Shown here in pieces: positions 48,704 through 57,460 of a stretch of DNA of 64,000 bases (within the stretch, counting starts at the first letter, position 1; each line of letters starts with the position of its first letter). Below the pieces are notes generated by a model, which had not been told where the DNA came from, ran no database searches, and saw only the letters and a list, made by a program, of their open reading frames with translations. A program made the position numbers and the translations under genes. Source of the stretch: Candidatus Pacearchaeota archaeon UBA92 (GTDB lineage: Archaea > Nanobdellota > Nanobdellia > Pacearchaeales > GW2011-AR1); assembly GCA_002497285.1 (NCBI GenBank), contig DANJ01000007.1, positions 1 to 64,000 of the forward strand, given 5' to 3'.

Positions 48704-50338
48704 CTACTTCCTCTTCAAAATATAATAGTCCCCTATCTGTTTAATCCCCTCAAAGCTTCCAAGATTTTCTTCACCGATTCTGCTAAAATCTTTCTCAAGC
48801 ATGACAATATATTCAACTTTCTCATTATTCAAAACCCATTCATCAAGACGCACCTCATCATTATACACAAAAGTTAAGTCATAATATCGATTATATCCAA
48901 GGTAATATCCGATATCCGGATAAGTTGCTATATTTTCAGAAGATATATTCCTATCTTGGAAATAAGATACAACCCCCCTTATCCCTTGAGTTCCATAAAG
49001 ATTATGTGTAGAATAAGAGGCAGTTGCCTGTATTATCCCAATATAAAGATACAATGTAAATGTCAGCACGCATAATAAAATAATAAATTTGTTTTTTGTC
49101 TTAGATTTATACATCACAAAAATACCAATTATTATCGGAGCTACAAAATATAACCATAATCTTGTAGACATTGCACTTATAACTGCAGAAAATGAAGTCA
49201 CGCCAGAAATCAATTGAATTTCAGGAATTAAAGGGTCTCCAAGGGTGAAAAATAAGTATATTGGAATAACAATCAATAATATAACTATCCAGGCAAAATC
49301 CTTTTTATCAATTTTCACTTTTAATTTCTGCAACATAAAAGCAGAGAATATCGAAATAAATGGAAGGGCAGTGATATAATACTTTGGAAAGTTCCATCCT
49401 GTTGGACCTATAAATAAAAAGAATAATATCGTTATCATTCCCATCAGCCACACAAAGGTTATCTCTTTATGCTGTTTGTAATTTTTATTCTTGATAAAAT
49501 AGTAAGATAAAATAAAAAATAGCAGAATAAAGAAAGGAACCGCAAAATAAAAAAATAATTTCACGGACCATATAGACCTTGAAACAGTGGACGTGGTGTT
49601 TTTTATGATTTCATGAATATGGTTAAGAATAGAACTGTGCTCAAATGGAGTCATAAATCTTAGTCCAAGAAAGCTAGTGTAAAGCAAGAACTGGAAAAGA
49701 AACAATGCTATTCCCGAACCAATAATAAACAAGTTTTTCTTTAAGTCTTTTAAGTTCCAGTAAATCAAGCTATAAAAGAACAAAGCCCCAATGATTATGA
49801 CGACTCCAGTAAATTTAGTCCAAAGAACAAGAAGGAATGACAATATCAGATAAATAGAATTTTTCCCCTTAACAAATAAAAACGCAAAAAGGAGAGTAAA
49901 AAAATTAAGAACCCCTCCATCCATATCTAGTATTATCGAGCTTTGTATCGTTAGAGGATTTAAGGCGTAAAAAGCTATGGCAAGCAACGCCCATTTTTCA
50001 TTCTCCTTTCCTAACAAAAAGAGGCTGAGAAAATAGACTAACAAAATTACTCCCACATTAAACAGGATTGATAAAAGTCTCAAAGATATCTCGCTACTTC
50101 CAAGAAACCGAATTAACATTGAAAGCAGATATATGTAGATGGGTGGATGAAACAAACCCTCATCCTTAGTATTCATAAAATTATAATTGAAAACAGGACT
50201 TCCAGTTTCAACAATTGAATTGGCAGTTTTGATAAATATGACTTCATCACCCATAAACGGTTTGTCTATAGAAGAAAGAACAAATATCAAATGCAACAAT
50301 ATAATCAAAACGATGTAAAAAAGACGCTTTTTATTCAT
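48704..50338 (-). CDS. ArnT/PMT-like membrane glycosyltransferase (GT-C, GT39-like)
   Basis: 544 residues with about 12 membrane segments and a soluble tail (about 455-544). The first loop holds KPFMGDEVIFIKTANSIVE (D-E acidic pair of GT39/ArnT at about 31-32) and FHPPIYIYLLSMLIRFLGSSE. It would use a polyprenyl-phosphate sugar outside the cell. Convergent with GT9 (stop to stop, no gap). Its TATA box overlaps the rmlA stop. Confidence 0.75.
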   Translation of the reverse strand: MNKKRLFYIVLIILLHLIFVLSSIDKPFMGDEVIFIKTANSIVETGSPVFNYNFMNTKDEGLFHPPIYIYLLSMLIRFLGSSEISLRLLSILFNVGVILLVYFLSLFLLGKENEKWALLAIAFYALNPLTIQSSIILDMDGGVLNFFTLLFAFLFVKGKNSIYLILSFLLVLWTKFTGVVIIIGALFFYSLIYWNLKDLKKNLFIIGSGIALFLFQFLLYTSFLGLRFMTPFEHSSILNHIHEIIKNTTSTVSRSIWSVKLFFYFAVPFFILLFFILSYYFIKNKNYKQHKEITFVWLMGMITILFFLFIGPTGWNFPKYYITALPFISIFSAFMLQKLKVKIDKKDFAWIVILLIVIPIYLFFTLGDPLIPEIQLISGVTSFSAVISAMSTRLWLYFVAPIIIGIFVMYKSKTKNKFIILLCVLTFTLYLYIGIIQATASYSTHNLYGTQGIRGVVSYFQDRNISSENIATYPDIGYYLGYNRYYDLTFVYNDEVRLDEWVLNNEKVEYIVMLEKDFSRIGEENLGSFEGIKQIGDYYILKRK

Positions 50339-50360
50339 AAAAACATGAGCTAGGGGTTAT

Positions 50361-50367
50361 TTTTAAA
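50361..50367 (-). promoter_or_regulatory. TATA box of the GT39-like gene
   Basis: TTTTAAA is centred 26 bases before the ATG at 50338 and includes the rmlA stop codon. Confidence 0.4.
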
Positions 50368-51079
50368 GATTCTTATCAGAATCGGACTTTCTTTTTATGT
50401 ACTCAGAAGATCTAAACAAAGATTCAAATGTTCCCGCATCAGACCAAAATCCCTGAACAACTTTGTAATCCATCTTTCCACTTTTTATATAGAAGTTATT
50501 TACATCAGTTAACTCAAGTTCTCCCCTAGCAGAGGGTTTAAGATTTTTTATAAAATCGAAGACTCGATTATCATAAACATATAATCCAGTTACTGCATAA
50601 TTTGTCTTTGGTGCTAGCGGTTTTTCTTCCACGCCAATGATTTTGTCTTCAGAAAATTCTGCAACTCCAAACCTTTCAGGGTCTGGAACAGTCTTAATAA
50701 AAATTCTTGCGCCCTCACCAAAGTCAGACACTTCAAAAGTATCTTCAAAAATATTATCTCCAAGAATCACAGTAACTTTATCATCTTTAGCAAAATCTTC
50801 AGCAAGTCCCAATGCCTGAGCAATTCCCCCTGCCTCATCCTGAACTTTATAAGAAAGATTTAATCCAAACTGCCTTCCGCTCCCCAATAAGCCGATTATA
50901 TGACCAACATGTTCTTTTCCAGATATGATAAGCATATCATTTATACCCATTTTTTTCAAGGTATCAAGAGGATAAAGTATCATTGGTTTGTTATAAATCG
51001 GAAGAAGATGCTTATTAGTTACCTGTGTCGCAGGCAACATTCTGGACCCTGTTCCCCCTGCAAGTATCACTCCCTTCAT
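50363..51079 (-). CDS. rmlA: Glucose-1-phosphate thymidylyltransferase (RmlA-like, short form)
   Basis: 238 residues from the ATG at 51079; a frame to 51121 runs into rmlB. VILAGGTGSRMLPATQVTNKHLLPIYNKP is the uridylyl/thymidylyl signature (G-x-G-x-R and K-x-L-L-P). VTVILGDNIFED holds the metal aspartate. It lacks the C-terminal allosteric extension of bacterial RmlA, as is usual in archaea. It makes dTDP-glucose and overlaps rmlB (ATGA). Confidence 0.93.
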   Translation of the reverse strand: MKGVILAGGTGSRMLPATQVTNKHLLPIYNKPMILYPLDTLKKMGINDMLIISGKEHVGHIIGLLGSGRQFGLNLSYKVQDEAGGIAQALGLAEDFAKDDKVTVILGDNIFEDTFEVSDFGEGARIFIKTVPDPERFGVAEFSEDKIIGVEEKPLAPKTNYAVTGLYVYDNRVFDFIKNLKPSARGELELTDVNNFYIKSGKMDYKVVQGFWSDAGTFESLFRSSEYIKRKSDSDKNL

Positions 51080-52065
51080 GATGTTCTCCTGCCCTGAATG
51101 TTCTTCAACGGACTCCACCAAGCTTCATTTTCCTTGTACCATTCCATTGTTTTAATCATTGCACTATCGAACTCAATCTTAGGTTTCCACCCTAGTTTAT
51201 TAATTTTTGTACAATCTAATGAATATCTTAAATCATGCCCTAATCTATCCTGAACATGTTCAATAGAGTCTTCTGAAAATTTCATATAAGAAAGTATTTT
51301 CTTTGTTAAATCAACATTTTTAACTTCATTTCCACCACCAATGTTATAAATCTCTCCTGGAATTCCATTATGGATGACAAAATCAATTGCCTCACAATTA
51401 TCTTCAACATAAATCCAATCTCTCACATTATTTCCAGAACCATAAAGAGGAACTTTTTTGCCATAAATGAGATTAGTAATAAACAAGGGAATAACTTTTT
51501 CAGGAAATTGATAAGGTCCAAAGTTATTTGAAGACCTTGTTATAATTATAGGCTGTTTAAAAGTTTCAAAATTTCCAAGACAAATAAGTTCAGCGGCTGC
51601 CTTTGATGCGCTATATGGAGACCTCGGTTTCAACAAATCAGATTCTTTAGATGAAATATCCTTAAAGCCAAGAGAGCCATAAACCTCATCAGTAGAAATT
51701 TGCACAAAAAGTGCAGCTTTTTTCTCTCTAGCAGCCTCTAAGAGGTTATGCGTTCCGAGAATATTAGTCTTGATAAATATGCTTGGTTCCTTTATAGAAT
51801 TGTCAACATGAGACTCAGCAGCAAAATTAACAATCACATCTCCCTCAATAATTAAATTTCTCATAGCTTCAGTGTTACAAATATCTTCTTGGACAAAAGA
51901 ATAATTATTCATTTCTTCCAAGCCTTTCAAATTGTTAAGATTTCCAGAATAAGTAATTTTATCGATGTTAACAAATTCATAATCTGGATGTTTTTTAATC
52001 ATAAGCCTAATAAAATTACTACCTATGAACCCAGCACCCCCTGTAACTATAATTCTCTTTGTCAT
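51076..52065 (-). CDS. rmlB: dTDP-glucose 4,6-dehydratase (RmlB)
   Basis: 329 residues. IIVTGGAGFIGSNFIRLMI is the NAD motif, FAAESHVDNSI, STDEVYGSLG (T, D and E catalytic residues), YSASKAAAELIC (Y-x3-K) and RSSNNFGPYQFPEKVIP are hallmark RmlB sequences. It forms dTDP-4-keto-6-deoxyglucose, shared substrate of RmlC/D (at 41923) and of the C-methyltransferase route. It overlaps the methyltransferase by 1 base. Confidence 0.96.
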   Translation of the reverse strand: MTKRIIVTGGAGFIGSNFIRLMIKKHPDYEFVNIDKITYSGNLNNLKGLEEMNNYSFVQEDICNTEAMRNLIIEGDVIVNFAAESHVDNSIKEPSIFIKTNILGTHNLLEAAREKKAALFVQISTDEVYGSLGFKDISSKESDLLKPRSPYSASKAAAELICLGNFETFKQPIIITRSSNNFGPYQFPEKVIPLFITNLIYGKKVPLYGSGNNVRDWIYVEDNCEAIDFVIHNGIPGEIYNIGGGNEVKNVDLTKKILSYMKFSEDSIEHVQDRLGHDLRYSLDCTKINKLGWKPKIEFDSAMIKTMEWYKENEAWWSPLKNIQGRRTS

Positions 52066-53306
52066 TATATTATCCTTACCTCGGGAACGGGAATTATATA
52101 TTTTCCGCCTTTGTTCTTAAAATCTAATGTCTTCTCAAAAATTTCATCAGCATAATTCCATGCAAGAAGAAGAAGATAATCTGGGCTATTTTCCATGAGC
52201 CTAGATTGATGGATTATAGGAATGTTTGACACAGGCGTTAGTTTATTTTGCTTTTCAGGGGTTATATCAAACACATGAGTCAACAATTCATTATTTATTC
52301 CAGAGTAATTAAGAAGCGTATTTCCCTTTGCCGAAGCCCCAAACCCTGCCACTATCTTCCCCTCACTTTTCAATTTCTTTAGTAAACTTACAAGGTTATA
52401 TTTAATCTCAGACACTTTTTCCTTGAAACTGAGATATGTATCGAAAGAATATAACCCCTGCTTTTCTTCTTTTTCCAGAATTGCCCGAACAGTTTCATCT
52501 GAAGTCTCCTCTGATTCAATGTGTTTCATAAACATTCTTATAGAACCTCCATGAATATTATGTTCCTCTATCTTAGCTATTCTGAATCCATGGGAATTCA
52601 TAACACTAATAAGGGGTTTTACAAGTAGATAAGAAAGATGTTCATGGTAAATAGTATCAAATTCTGTATTATTAATTAAAGGAAGTATATGGGGGGATTC
52701 AATAATGAAATATCCTTCTTTATCAAGTAACAATTTCGCACTTTCAACAAAAGAGTGAATGTCATCAACATGGGCAAAGACATTAAACGCAGTTATAACT
52801 TTGGCAGTGCCATATTTCTCTCTTATCTTTTTAGCAAGTTCAGGAGTCCAATATTCCGGAATCGTTTCAATTCTTTCATCATTCGCAATCTTGGCTATAT
52901 TGAGTGCAGGGTCTACGCCCAAAATCCGATTCCCCTTTTCCTTAAAGGGTTTAAGGAGAGTACCATCATTGCTCGCTATGTCAACAATTAAATTATTATC
53001 TTCAAATATTCCAGAATCATTAAGCTGAAATGCAAGTTCTTCGCAATGTTTCCTGAAAGTGTTAGATATCGAAGAAACAAAAAAATAGTTTCTGAACATT
53101 TTCTCTGGATTAACAACAATGCTCAATTGTGAGAAAAAGCAATCTCTGCATAATAAGACGTTCAGAGGAAAGACCTCTTCAGTTCCAACATCTTCTTTCA
53201 TTATTAAAGAATTTGCAAGAGGGGTTTTTCCTAAATCTAAATAGGAAACTAATGACTTCGAACCACATGCTCTGCACTGTTCTAGTTCCTTAAATTTTTC
53301 ATCCAT
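52065..53306 (-). CDS. Sugar C-methyltransferase (TylC3/EvaC/NovU type)
   Basis: 413 residues in the three-domain plan of dTDP-sugar C3-methyltransferases. N-terminal zinc finger: CRACGS, then DLGKTPLANSL and CRDCFF. Middle SAM domain: LIVDIASNDGTLLKPF. C-terminal domain: GFGASAKGNTLLNY and PDYLLLLAWNYADEI. HDLSYLLVKPL-like HEHLSYLLVKPLISV holds the catalytic histidine-type segment. It methylates a dTDP-4-keto-deoxysugar, giving a branched sugar. It is operonic with rmlB and rmlA. Confidence 0.9.
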   Translation of the reverse strand: MDEKFKELEQCRACGSKSLVSYLDLGKTPLANSLIMKEDVGTEEVFPLNVLLCRDCFFSQLSIVVNPEKMFRNYFFVSSISNTFRKHCEELAFQLNDSGIFEDNNLIVDIASNDGTLLKPFKEKGNRILGVDPALNIAKIANDERIETIPEYWTPELAKKIREKYGTAKVITAFNVFAHVDDIHSFVESAKLLLDKEGYFIIESPHILPLINNTEFDTIYHEHLSYLLVKPLISVMNSHGFRIAKIEEHNIHGGSIRMFMKHIESEETSDETVRAILEKEEKQGLYSFDTYLSFKEKVSEIKYNLVSLLKKLKSEGKIVAGFGASAKGNTLLNYSGINNELLTHVFDITPEKQNKLTPVSNIPIIHQSRLMENSPDYLLLLAWNYADEIFEKTLDFKNKGGKYIIPVPEVRII

Positions 53307-53332
53307 GGTATGATAATGGGTAAATACAACGC

Positions 53333-53340
53333 TTTATAAA
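53333..53340 (-). promoter_or_regulatory. TATA box of the C-methyltransferase-rmlB-rmlA unit
   Basis: TTTATAAA is centred 30.5 bases before the ATG at 53306, so a short leader of about five bases is expected. Confidence 0.4.
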
Positions 53341-53368
53341 AATGATTGTATTATGTTACATTATGATA

Positions 53369-54085
53369 TTATTTCTTCTTTATTAGGTTAAATCTATGTT
53401 TTATTATTACAATAAACATTCCCAGAGCAATTCTTGCCGCCTTTCTTGTGTTGGATGCTCCATGGGACTCTCCTGTTCTTCCCAGAAAATTTACAGGGAT
53501 TTCTATAAAATTTACCTCATTTCTTATCATGTAAAGCATCCAATCAACATTAAAGTTATTCCTTCCATCCATTTTTATGTTCTTTATTTTATTCCAAGCC
53601 CCTCTTTTTATCAATCGATAAATACATCCCACATCCGTTAAATGAGTTGTGTTAAACAGTACCTCTATAAATTTTGCGAATACCCAGTTAGCCAATTTCA
53701 TAGCGAATCCCATGTTTGCCCCTTGCCCTATCAGGCTGTTTGTAGTTCTTGTCCCACATACAAGGTCAAAATCATCAGAATAAGCCAGCAATTTGAGAAT
53801 ATCTCTAGGCTCATAAGTTCCATCAACTTCAGTAGTGATTATTATATCTCCAGTAGCCTCCCTTAAAGCTCTTTGATATCCATTCCCTATGCCTTGCTTG
53901 GGTTCATGAAAATACATCGCTTTTGTTTTTTTTATCTCTTCCCTAGTCCCCTTAATTGCATTATTGTCCACAGCTATAACTTCATCTACATATCCAGTTT
54001 TGAAAAATTCATCAATGCATTTCTTTATAGTTTTTTTCTCATTATAAGTAGAAAATACAACAGAAACCTTCTTGCCCTTCCACAT
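53369..54085 (-). CDS. Family 2 glycosyltransferase, DPM1/DPG-synthase-like
   Basis: 238 residues. VVFSTYNEKKTIKKCIDEF, DNNAIKGTREEI and TTEVDGTYEPRDIL (D-x-x after T-E-V-D) define the GT-A site. VGCIYRLIKRGAW and IPVNFLGRTGESHG are typical of the polyprenyl-phosphate-sugar synthase branch. One C-terminal hydrophobic stretch (RIALGMFIVIIKHRF) may attach it to the membrane. It pairs with a divergent GT-C enzyme at 54167. Confidence 0.83.
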   Translation of the reverse strand: MWKGKKVSVVFSTYNEKKTIKKCIDEFFKTGYVDEVIAVDNNAIKGTREEIKKTKAMYFHEPKQGIGNGYQRALREATGDIIITTEVDGTYEPRDILKLLAYSDDFDLVCGTRTTNSLIGQGANMGFAMKLANWVFAKFIEVLFNTTHLTDVGCIYRLIKRGAWNKIKNIKMDGRNNFNVDWMLYMIRNEVNFIEIPVNFLGRTGESHGASNTRKAARIALGMFIVIIKHRFNLIKKK

Positions 54086-54106
54086 TTAAGCGAAAAAGAC
54101 TAGTAG

Positions 54107-54114
54107 TTTAAATA
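54107..54114 (-). promoter_or_regulatory. TATA box of the GT2 at 53369
   Basis: TTTAAATA is centred 25.5 bases before the ATG at 54085. Confidence 0.45.
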
Positions 54115-54138
54115 GTTAATCCCAAAATGTAAAAACCC

Positions 54139-54145
54139 TTAAAAA
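54139..54145 (+). promoter_or_regulatory. TATA box of the GT39-like gene at 54167
   Basis: TTAAAAA is centred 25 bases before the ATG at 54167. Confidence 0.4.
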
Positions 54146-54166
54146 CTAGCGTATTTTAACTATTTC

Positions 54167-55723
54167 ATGCAAGAACTTAACGAAAAAAAGACAGAAGACG
54201 AGTTGAAAAAAAAGAAAAAAGCAGTCAGGGAAAAAATTAATAAACTAACCTCCAACAAATATTCCTTGTATTTAATCCTTATAATAACATTTGCATTTCT
54301 TGTAAGACTTTATTTTTTTTATATAACAAAAAATCAAATATTATGGTGGGACGAAGCAGAGTACATGCTAAAGGCAAAAAGCATTGCTTTAGGAACTCCA
54401 GACACAGGATGGGCAACACTTAGACCAGCACTAACCCCATTCGTGCTCTCCATTTTCCTATTTCTAGGTCTAGGAGAGGGAGCAATAAAATTTTCATTCA
54501 TAATCTTATCTCTTTTAACCCTTGTTCTCACATACCTTTTAGGAAAAGATTTATTTGACAAAAAAATCGCACTGATTGGAACCCTTATATTTTCAATGAT
54601 TTATCTTAATATTTTTTACACATCTAGAATTTTAACAAACATTCCAGAAATATTCTTAGGAATGTTAATTTTTTATTTATTTTATTCATCATATAAAACA
54701 AGCAAAAATTATCTTTATCTAATAATTCCCTTAACACTCATAGGTTTTTTCATAAGATTCACCGTCGCAATATATACCTTTTTAGCTTTAGTATTCATAT
54801 TAACAGTAAGAGATTTCAAGCCACTCAAAGAAAAGAAATTTTTATATTCATTCTTAAGTTTATTTATTCTCGGAGTTGTAGGATTCATTGGAACAATGGT
54901 AGTATTGAAGAAAAATCTTCTTTCAAGTTTCTTTGAAGCGTTTTACGGAGGAATAATCTTGAGGCATCCAGATGAACCAACAAGTTTAATATTCACTTCT
55001 TATATAAAAAATATAGGCTCAAATTTAGGGACTTTGTTTCTCATCCTTTTTGTAATCGGATTTTTCATCTATTTTTATAAGTTTTTCCTAGTTTTAGATA
55101 AGAAGATTAAGAATCCTGAAGGCTCAAAAGAAAAGTTCTTCGTTTTAATCTGGCTTCTTGGAGCAATAATAATTTATGGGCTTGTCATAAATCATTTCGA
55201 AGACAGATATTTGCTAATGGCTTTTCCAATAATTTCTCTTATCACAGGCCAAGGAATAATCGGAGTCTACGAATTTTTCAAAAAATATAACAAAGAAGCA
55301 GCCATCTTTCTTGTAGCCATCATTTTAATTTTTGGAGCGTATACCACTCTGAAAAATACAAATAACATAATAAAAAATGGAACTCTCGGGTTCACAGATT
55401 TAAAATCTGCAGGTTTATGGATTAAAGATAACTCTAATTCTGGAGATATAGTGATTACCAATGCCTTACCCCAAAATACTTATTATTCTGAAAGAGAAAC
55501 ATATCCATTTTCAAGCGAAGAATCTAATTTTTCTTCTTTACTAGAAGAAAAGAAACCGAGATATATGATTCTTACACTCTATCAAAGATCACCTCCATGG
55601 ACTTACGATTGGCCAGCAGCGAACGAAGGAAAAGTTACACCTGTACAGATATATTACACAGATTCTTCAAATAAGCAAGTCTCGACGGTGATTTACCAGT
55701 TCAATTCTTATAATTCTCAATAA
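54167..55723 (+). CDS. ArnT/PMT-like membrane glycosyltransferase (GT39 type)
   Basis: 518 residues. A lysine/glutamate-rich N-terminal tail (about 1-35) faces the cytoplasm, then about 11 membrane segments. The first external loop has ILWWDEAEYMLKAKSIALG, with the D-E pair of GT39 enzymes at about 63-64. Later external part: NHFEDRYLLMAFPI, then a soluble C-terminal region. It should transfer a sugar from a polyprenyl-phosphate donor, possibly the one made at 53369. The end overlaps the convergent GT2 by 23 bases. Confidence 0.83.
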   Translation: MQELNEKKTEDELKKKKKAVREKINKLTSNKYSLYLILIITFAFLVRLYFFYITKNQILWWDEAEYMLKAKSIALGTPDTGWATLRPALTPFVLSIFLFLGLGEGAIKFSFIILSLLTLVLTYLLGKDLFDKKIALIGTLIFSMIYLNIFYTSRILTNIPEIFLGMLIFYLFYSSYKTSKNYLYLIIPLTLIGFFIRFTVAIYTFLALVFILTVRDFKPLKEKKFLYSFLSLFILGVVGFIGTMVVLKKNLLSSFFEAFYGGIILRHPDEPTSLIFTSYIKNIGSNLGTLFLILFVIGFFIYFYKFFLVLDKKIKNPEGSKEKFFVLIWLLGAIIIYGLVINHFEDRYLLMAFPIISLITGQGIIGVYEFFKKYNKEAAIFLVAIILIFGAYTTLKNTNNIIKNGTLGFTDLKSAGLWIKDNSNSGDIVITNALPQNTYYSERETYPFSSEESNFSSLLEEKKPRYMILTLYQRSPPWTYDWPAANEGKVTPVQIYYTDSSNKQVSTVIYQFNSYNSQ

Positions 55724-56774
55724 ATCTGGTATATTCTGAAAACTTCCTTTTATTCCCAAGAATAAATTGATCAATAGCAACACTCCGATTAATCATTTTT
55801 TTCATTATCTCTTTATCATCAATTTTTCTAATCTTAGAGGTTTGTTTATTCATTTCATTTAGCAGAGGAATATGGATCGCTATCCAAATATTTGCCTTAA
55901 GCACAGCTGCAGACTTTATGGGATTCTTAAAAAGAAATCCAAAAAAGGCGGCAGTTTCAAGAACAATCTTGAAAGGCATAATTCTAAACCATGTTTTTCT
56001 CTCATAATTCTTGAATAAAGCAATCCAATGATTTCTATGGATAAGGAATTCTTTCTTAAATCTAAGTTTCTTTTTTCCCCAGCTCCCAGTGCCGAGATGA
56101 TAAATAATTGAACTAGGTATTGAATATTGCTCATATCCTGAAAGTTGCATTCTCCAGCACAGATCCAGTTCTTCTGCGTAAGATTCCATAACTTCATCCA
56201 AATATCCTATCTTTCTTAAAACTGACACTCTAAGAAGCATCGCCCCTCCACAACTCCAAAATATCCCCCTAACATCCTCATACTGCCCCTTATCTTCTTC
56301 TATATTATCAAAGATTCTTCCCCTACATACTGGATATCCATAAATGTCCATATACCCTCCGACAGCTCCAGCATATTCAAACATCTTTTTATTTCTCAAA
56401 TCTTTAAACTTAGGCTGCAGGGCAGAGGCATTTTCGTGCTTCTCAGCAAAATTAACTAATTCAGATATCCAATTCGGTTCCTGTTCAGTATCATCATTGA
56501 GCAAAATAGCATATTTTGACTTTGTTTTTTTCAAAACTTCATTATATCCTTTTGAGAATCCAAGATTTTCTTTGTTTGCTATTAAATTCACAGAAGGATA
56601 TTTTTTCCTTACCATTCTCAGAACCTCTTCATGGGATGCATTGTCAATAACAGTTATAATCAAATTATCATATTTTGCCTTTTTCAGTGATGCAAGACAT
56701 CTATCCAGAAGGTTTTTATTATTATAACTCAATACCATAACTTCAACTAGGGGCTGTTTAACTTTTTTCTTCAT
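55701..56774 (-). CDS. Family 2 glycosyltransferase (rhamnosyltransferase-like)
   Basis: 357 residues. VMVLSYNNKNLLDRCLASL, DNASHEEVL, KENLGFSKGYNEVL and LLNDDTEQEPNWI (D-D-x metal site) form the GT-A core; YAEELDLCWRMQLSGYE is the E-D-L-D-like catalytic motif of WbbL-type rhamnosyltransferases. A hydrophobic stretch near 270-300 may contact the membrane. With rmlABCD in the window, a deoxyhexose donor is likely. It overlaps the next gene by 4 bases. Confidence 0.87.
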   Translation of the reverse strand: MKKKVKQPLVEVMVLSYNNKNLLDRCLASLKKAKYDNLIITVIDNASHEEVLRMVRKKYPSVNLIANKENLGFSKGYNEVLKKTKSKYAILLNDDTEQEPNWISELVNFAEKHENASALQPKFKDLRNKKMFEYAGAVGGYMDIYGYPVCRGRIFDNIEEDKGQYEDVRGIFWSCGGAMLLRVSVLRKIGYLDEVMESYAEELDLCWRMQLSGYEQYSIPSSIIYHLGTGSWGKKKLRFKKEFLIHRNHWIALFKNYERKTWFRIMPFKIVLETAAFFGFLFKNPIKSAAVLKANIWIAIHIPLLNEMNKQTSKIRKIDDKEIMKKMINRSVAIDQFILGNKRKFSEYTRFIENYKN

Positions 56775-57460
56775 TCTTTAAATCTGTATTTAACGAGAGT
56801 CCATATTGCATGAATTCCATCCTTCCAGTTTATTTTCTTTCCTTCATCTTTTTTCCTTGGATAATAAGAGATAGGAACTTCTCTTATCTTTATACCCCTC
56901 TTTAATATCTTTGCGGTAATTTCAGGTTCCCAGTCAAATTTCTCTCCATTTATTTTAATCTTCTTAATTATGTCAGATTTAAACACTTTGTAACAAGTAG
57001 GCTCATCCGTAAGTCTCGAGAAAAATAAGATATTTGTAACAAGGGTAACAAGTTTTCCTCCAAGCAAGAACGTAAGATGAGAATAAGCATTATCCTTTTT
57101 CAAACTTCTTGAGCCATAAACCACATCCGCCTTTCCACTTAAAATAGGATAGATTACTTTATTATAATCGCCGGGATCATATTCTAAATCAGCATCTTGA
57201 ATTATTATAATTTCTCCAGTAGCTTGCAAAATTCCGCTTTTTACAGCCCCACCCTTGCCTCTATTTTTTTTATGCAAAATTTTCACAAATCTATTTGGAA
57301 GGTTCTTGATATACTCTCTAGTTCCATCACTTGAAAAATCATCAATAAGAATTATTTCTTTTTTTATCTTATTTTTAAGTTTAACTTTCTCTACCTTGTC
57401 AAGAATTTTTGGAAGAGTTTCCATTTCATTATAACATGGAATTATTATTGATAACTTCAT
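56771..57460 (-). CDS. Dolichol-phosphate mannose/glucose synthase-like GT2
   Basis: 229 residues. LSIIIPCYNEMETLPKIL, DDFSSDGTREYI and IIQDADLEYDPGDY (D-A-D metal motif) are classical DPM1 sequences; YGSRSLKKDN and CYKVFKSDII complete the family set. It makes a polyprenyl-phospho-hexose for the GT39-like enzymes that surround it. It overlaps both neighbours by 4 bases, so all three are coupled. Confidence 0.92.
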   Translation of the reverse strand: MKLSIIIPCYNEMETLPKILDKVEKVKLKNKIKKEIILIDDFSSDGTREYIKNLPNRFVKILHKKNRGKGGAVKSGILQATGEIIIIQDADLEYDPGDYNKVIYPILSGKADVVYGSRSLKKDNAYSHLTFLLGGKLVTLVTNILFFSRLTDEPTCYKVFKSDIIKKIKINGEKFDWEPEITAKILKRGIKIREVPISYYPRKKDEGKKINWKDGIHAIWTLVKYRFKE

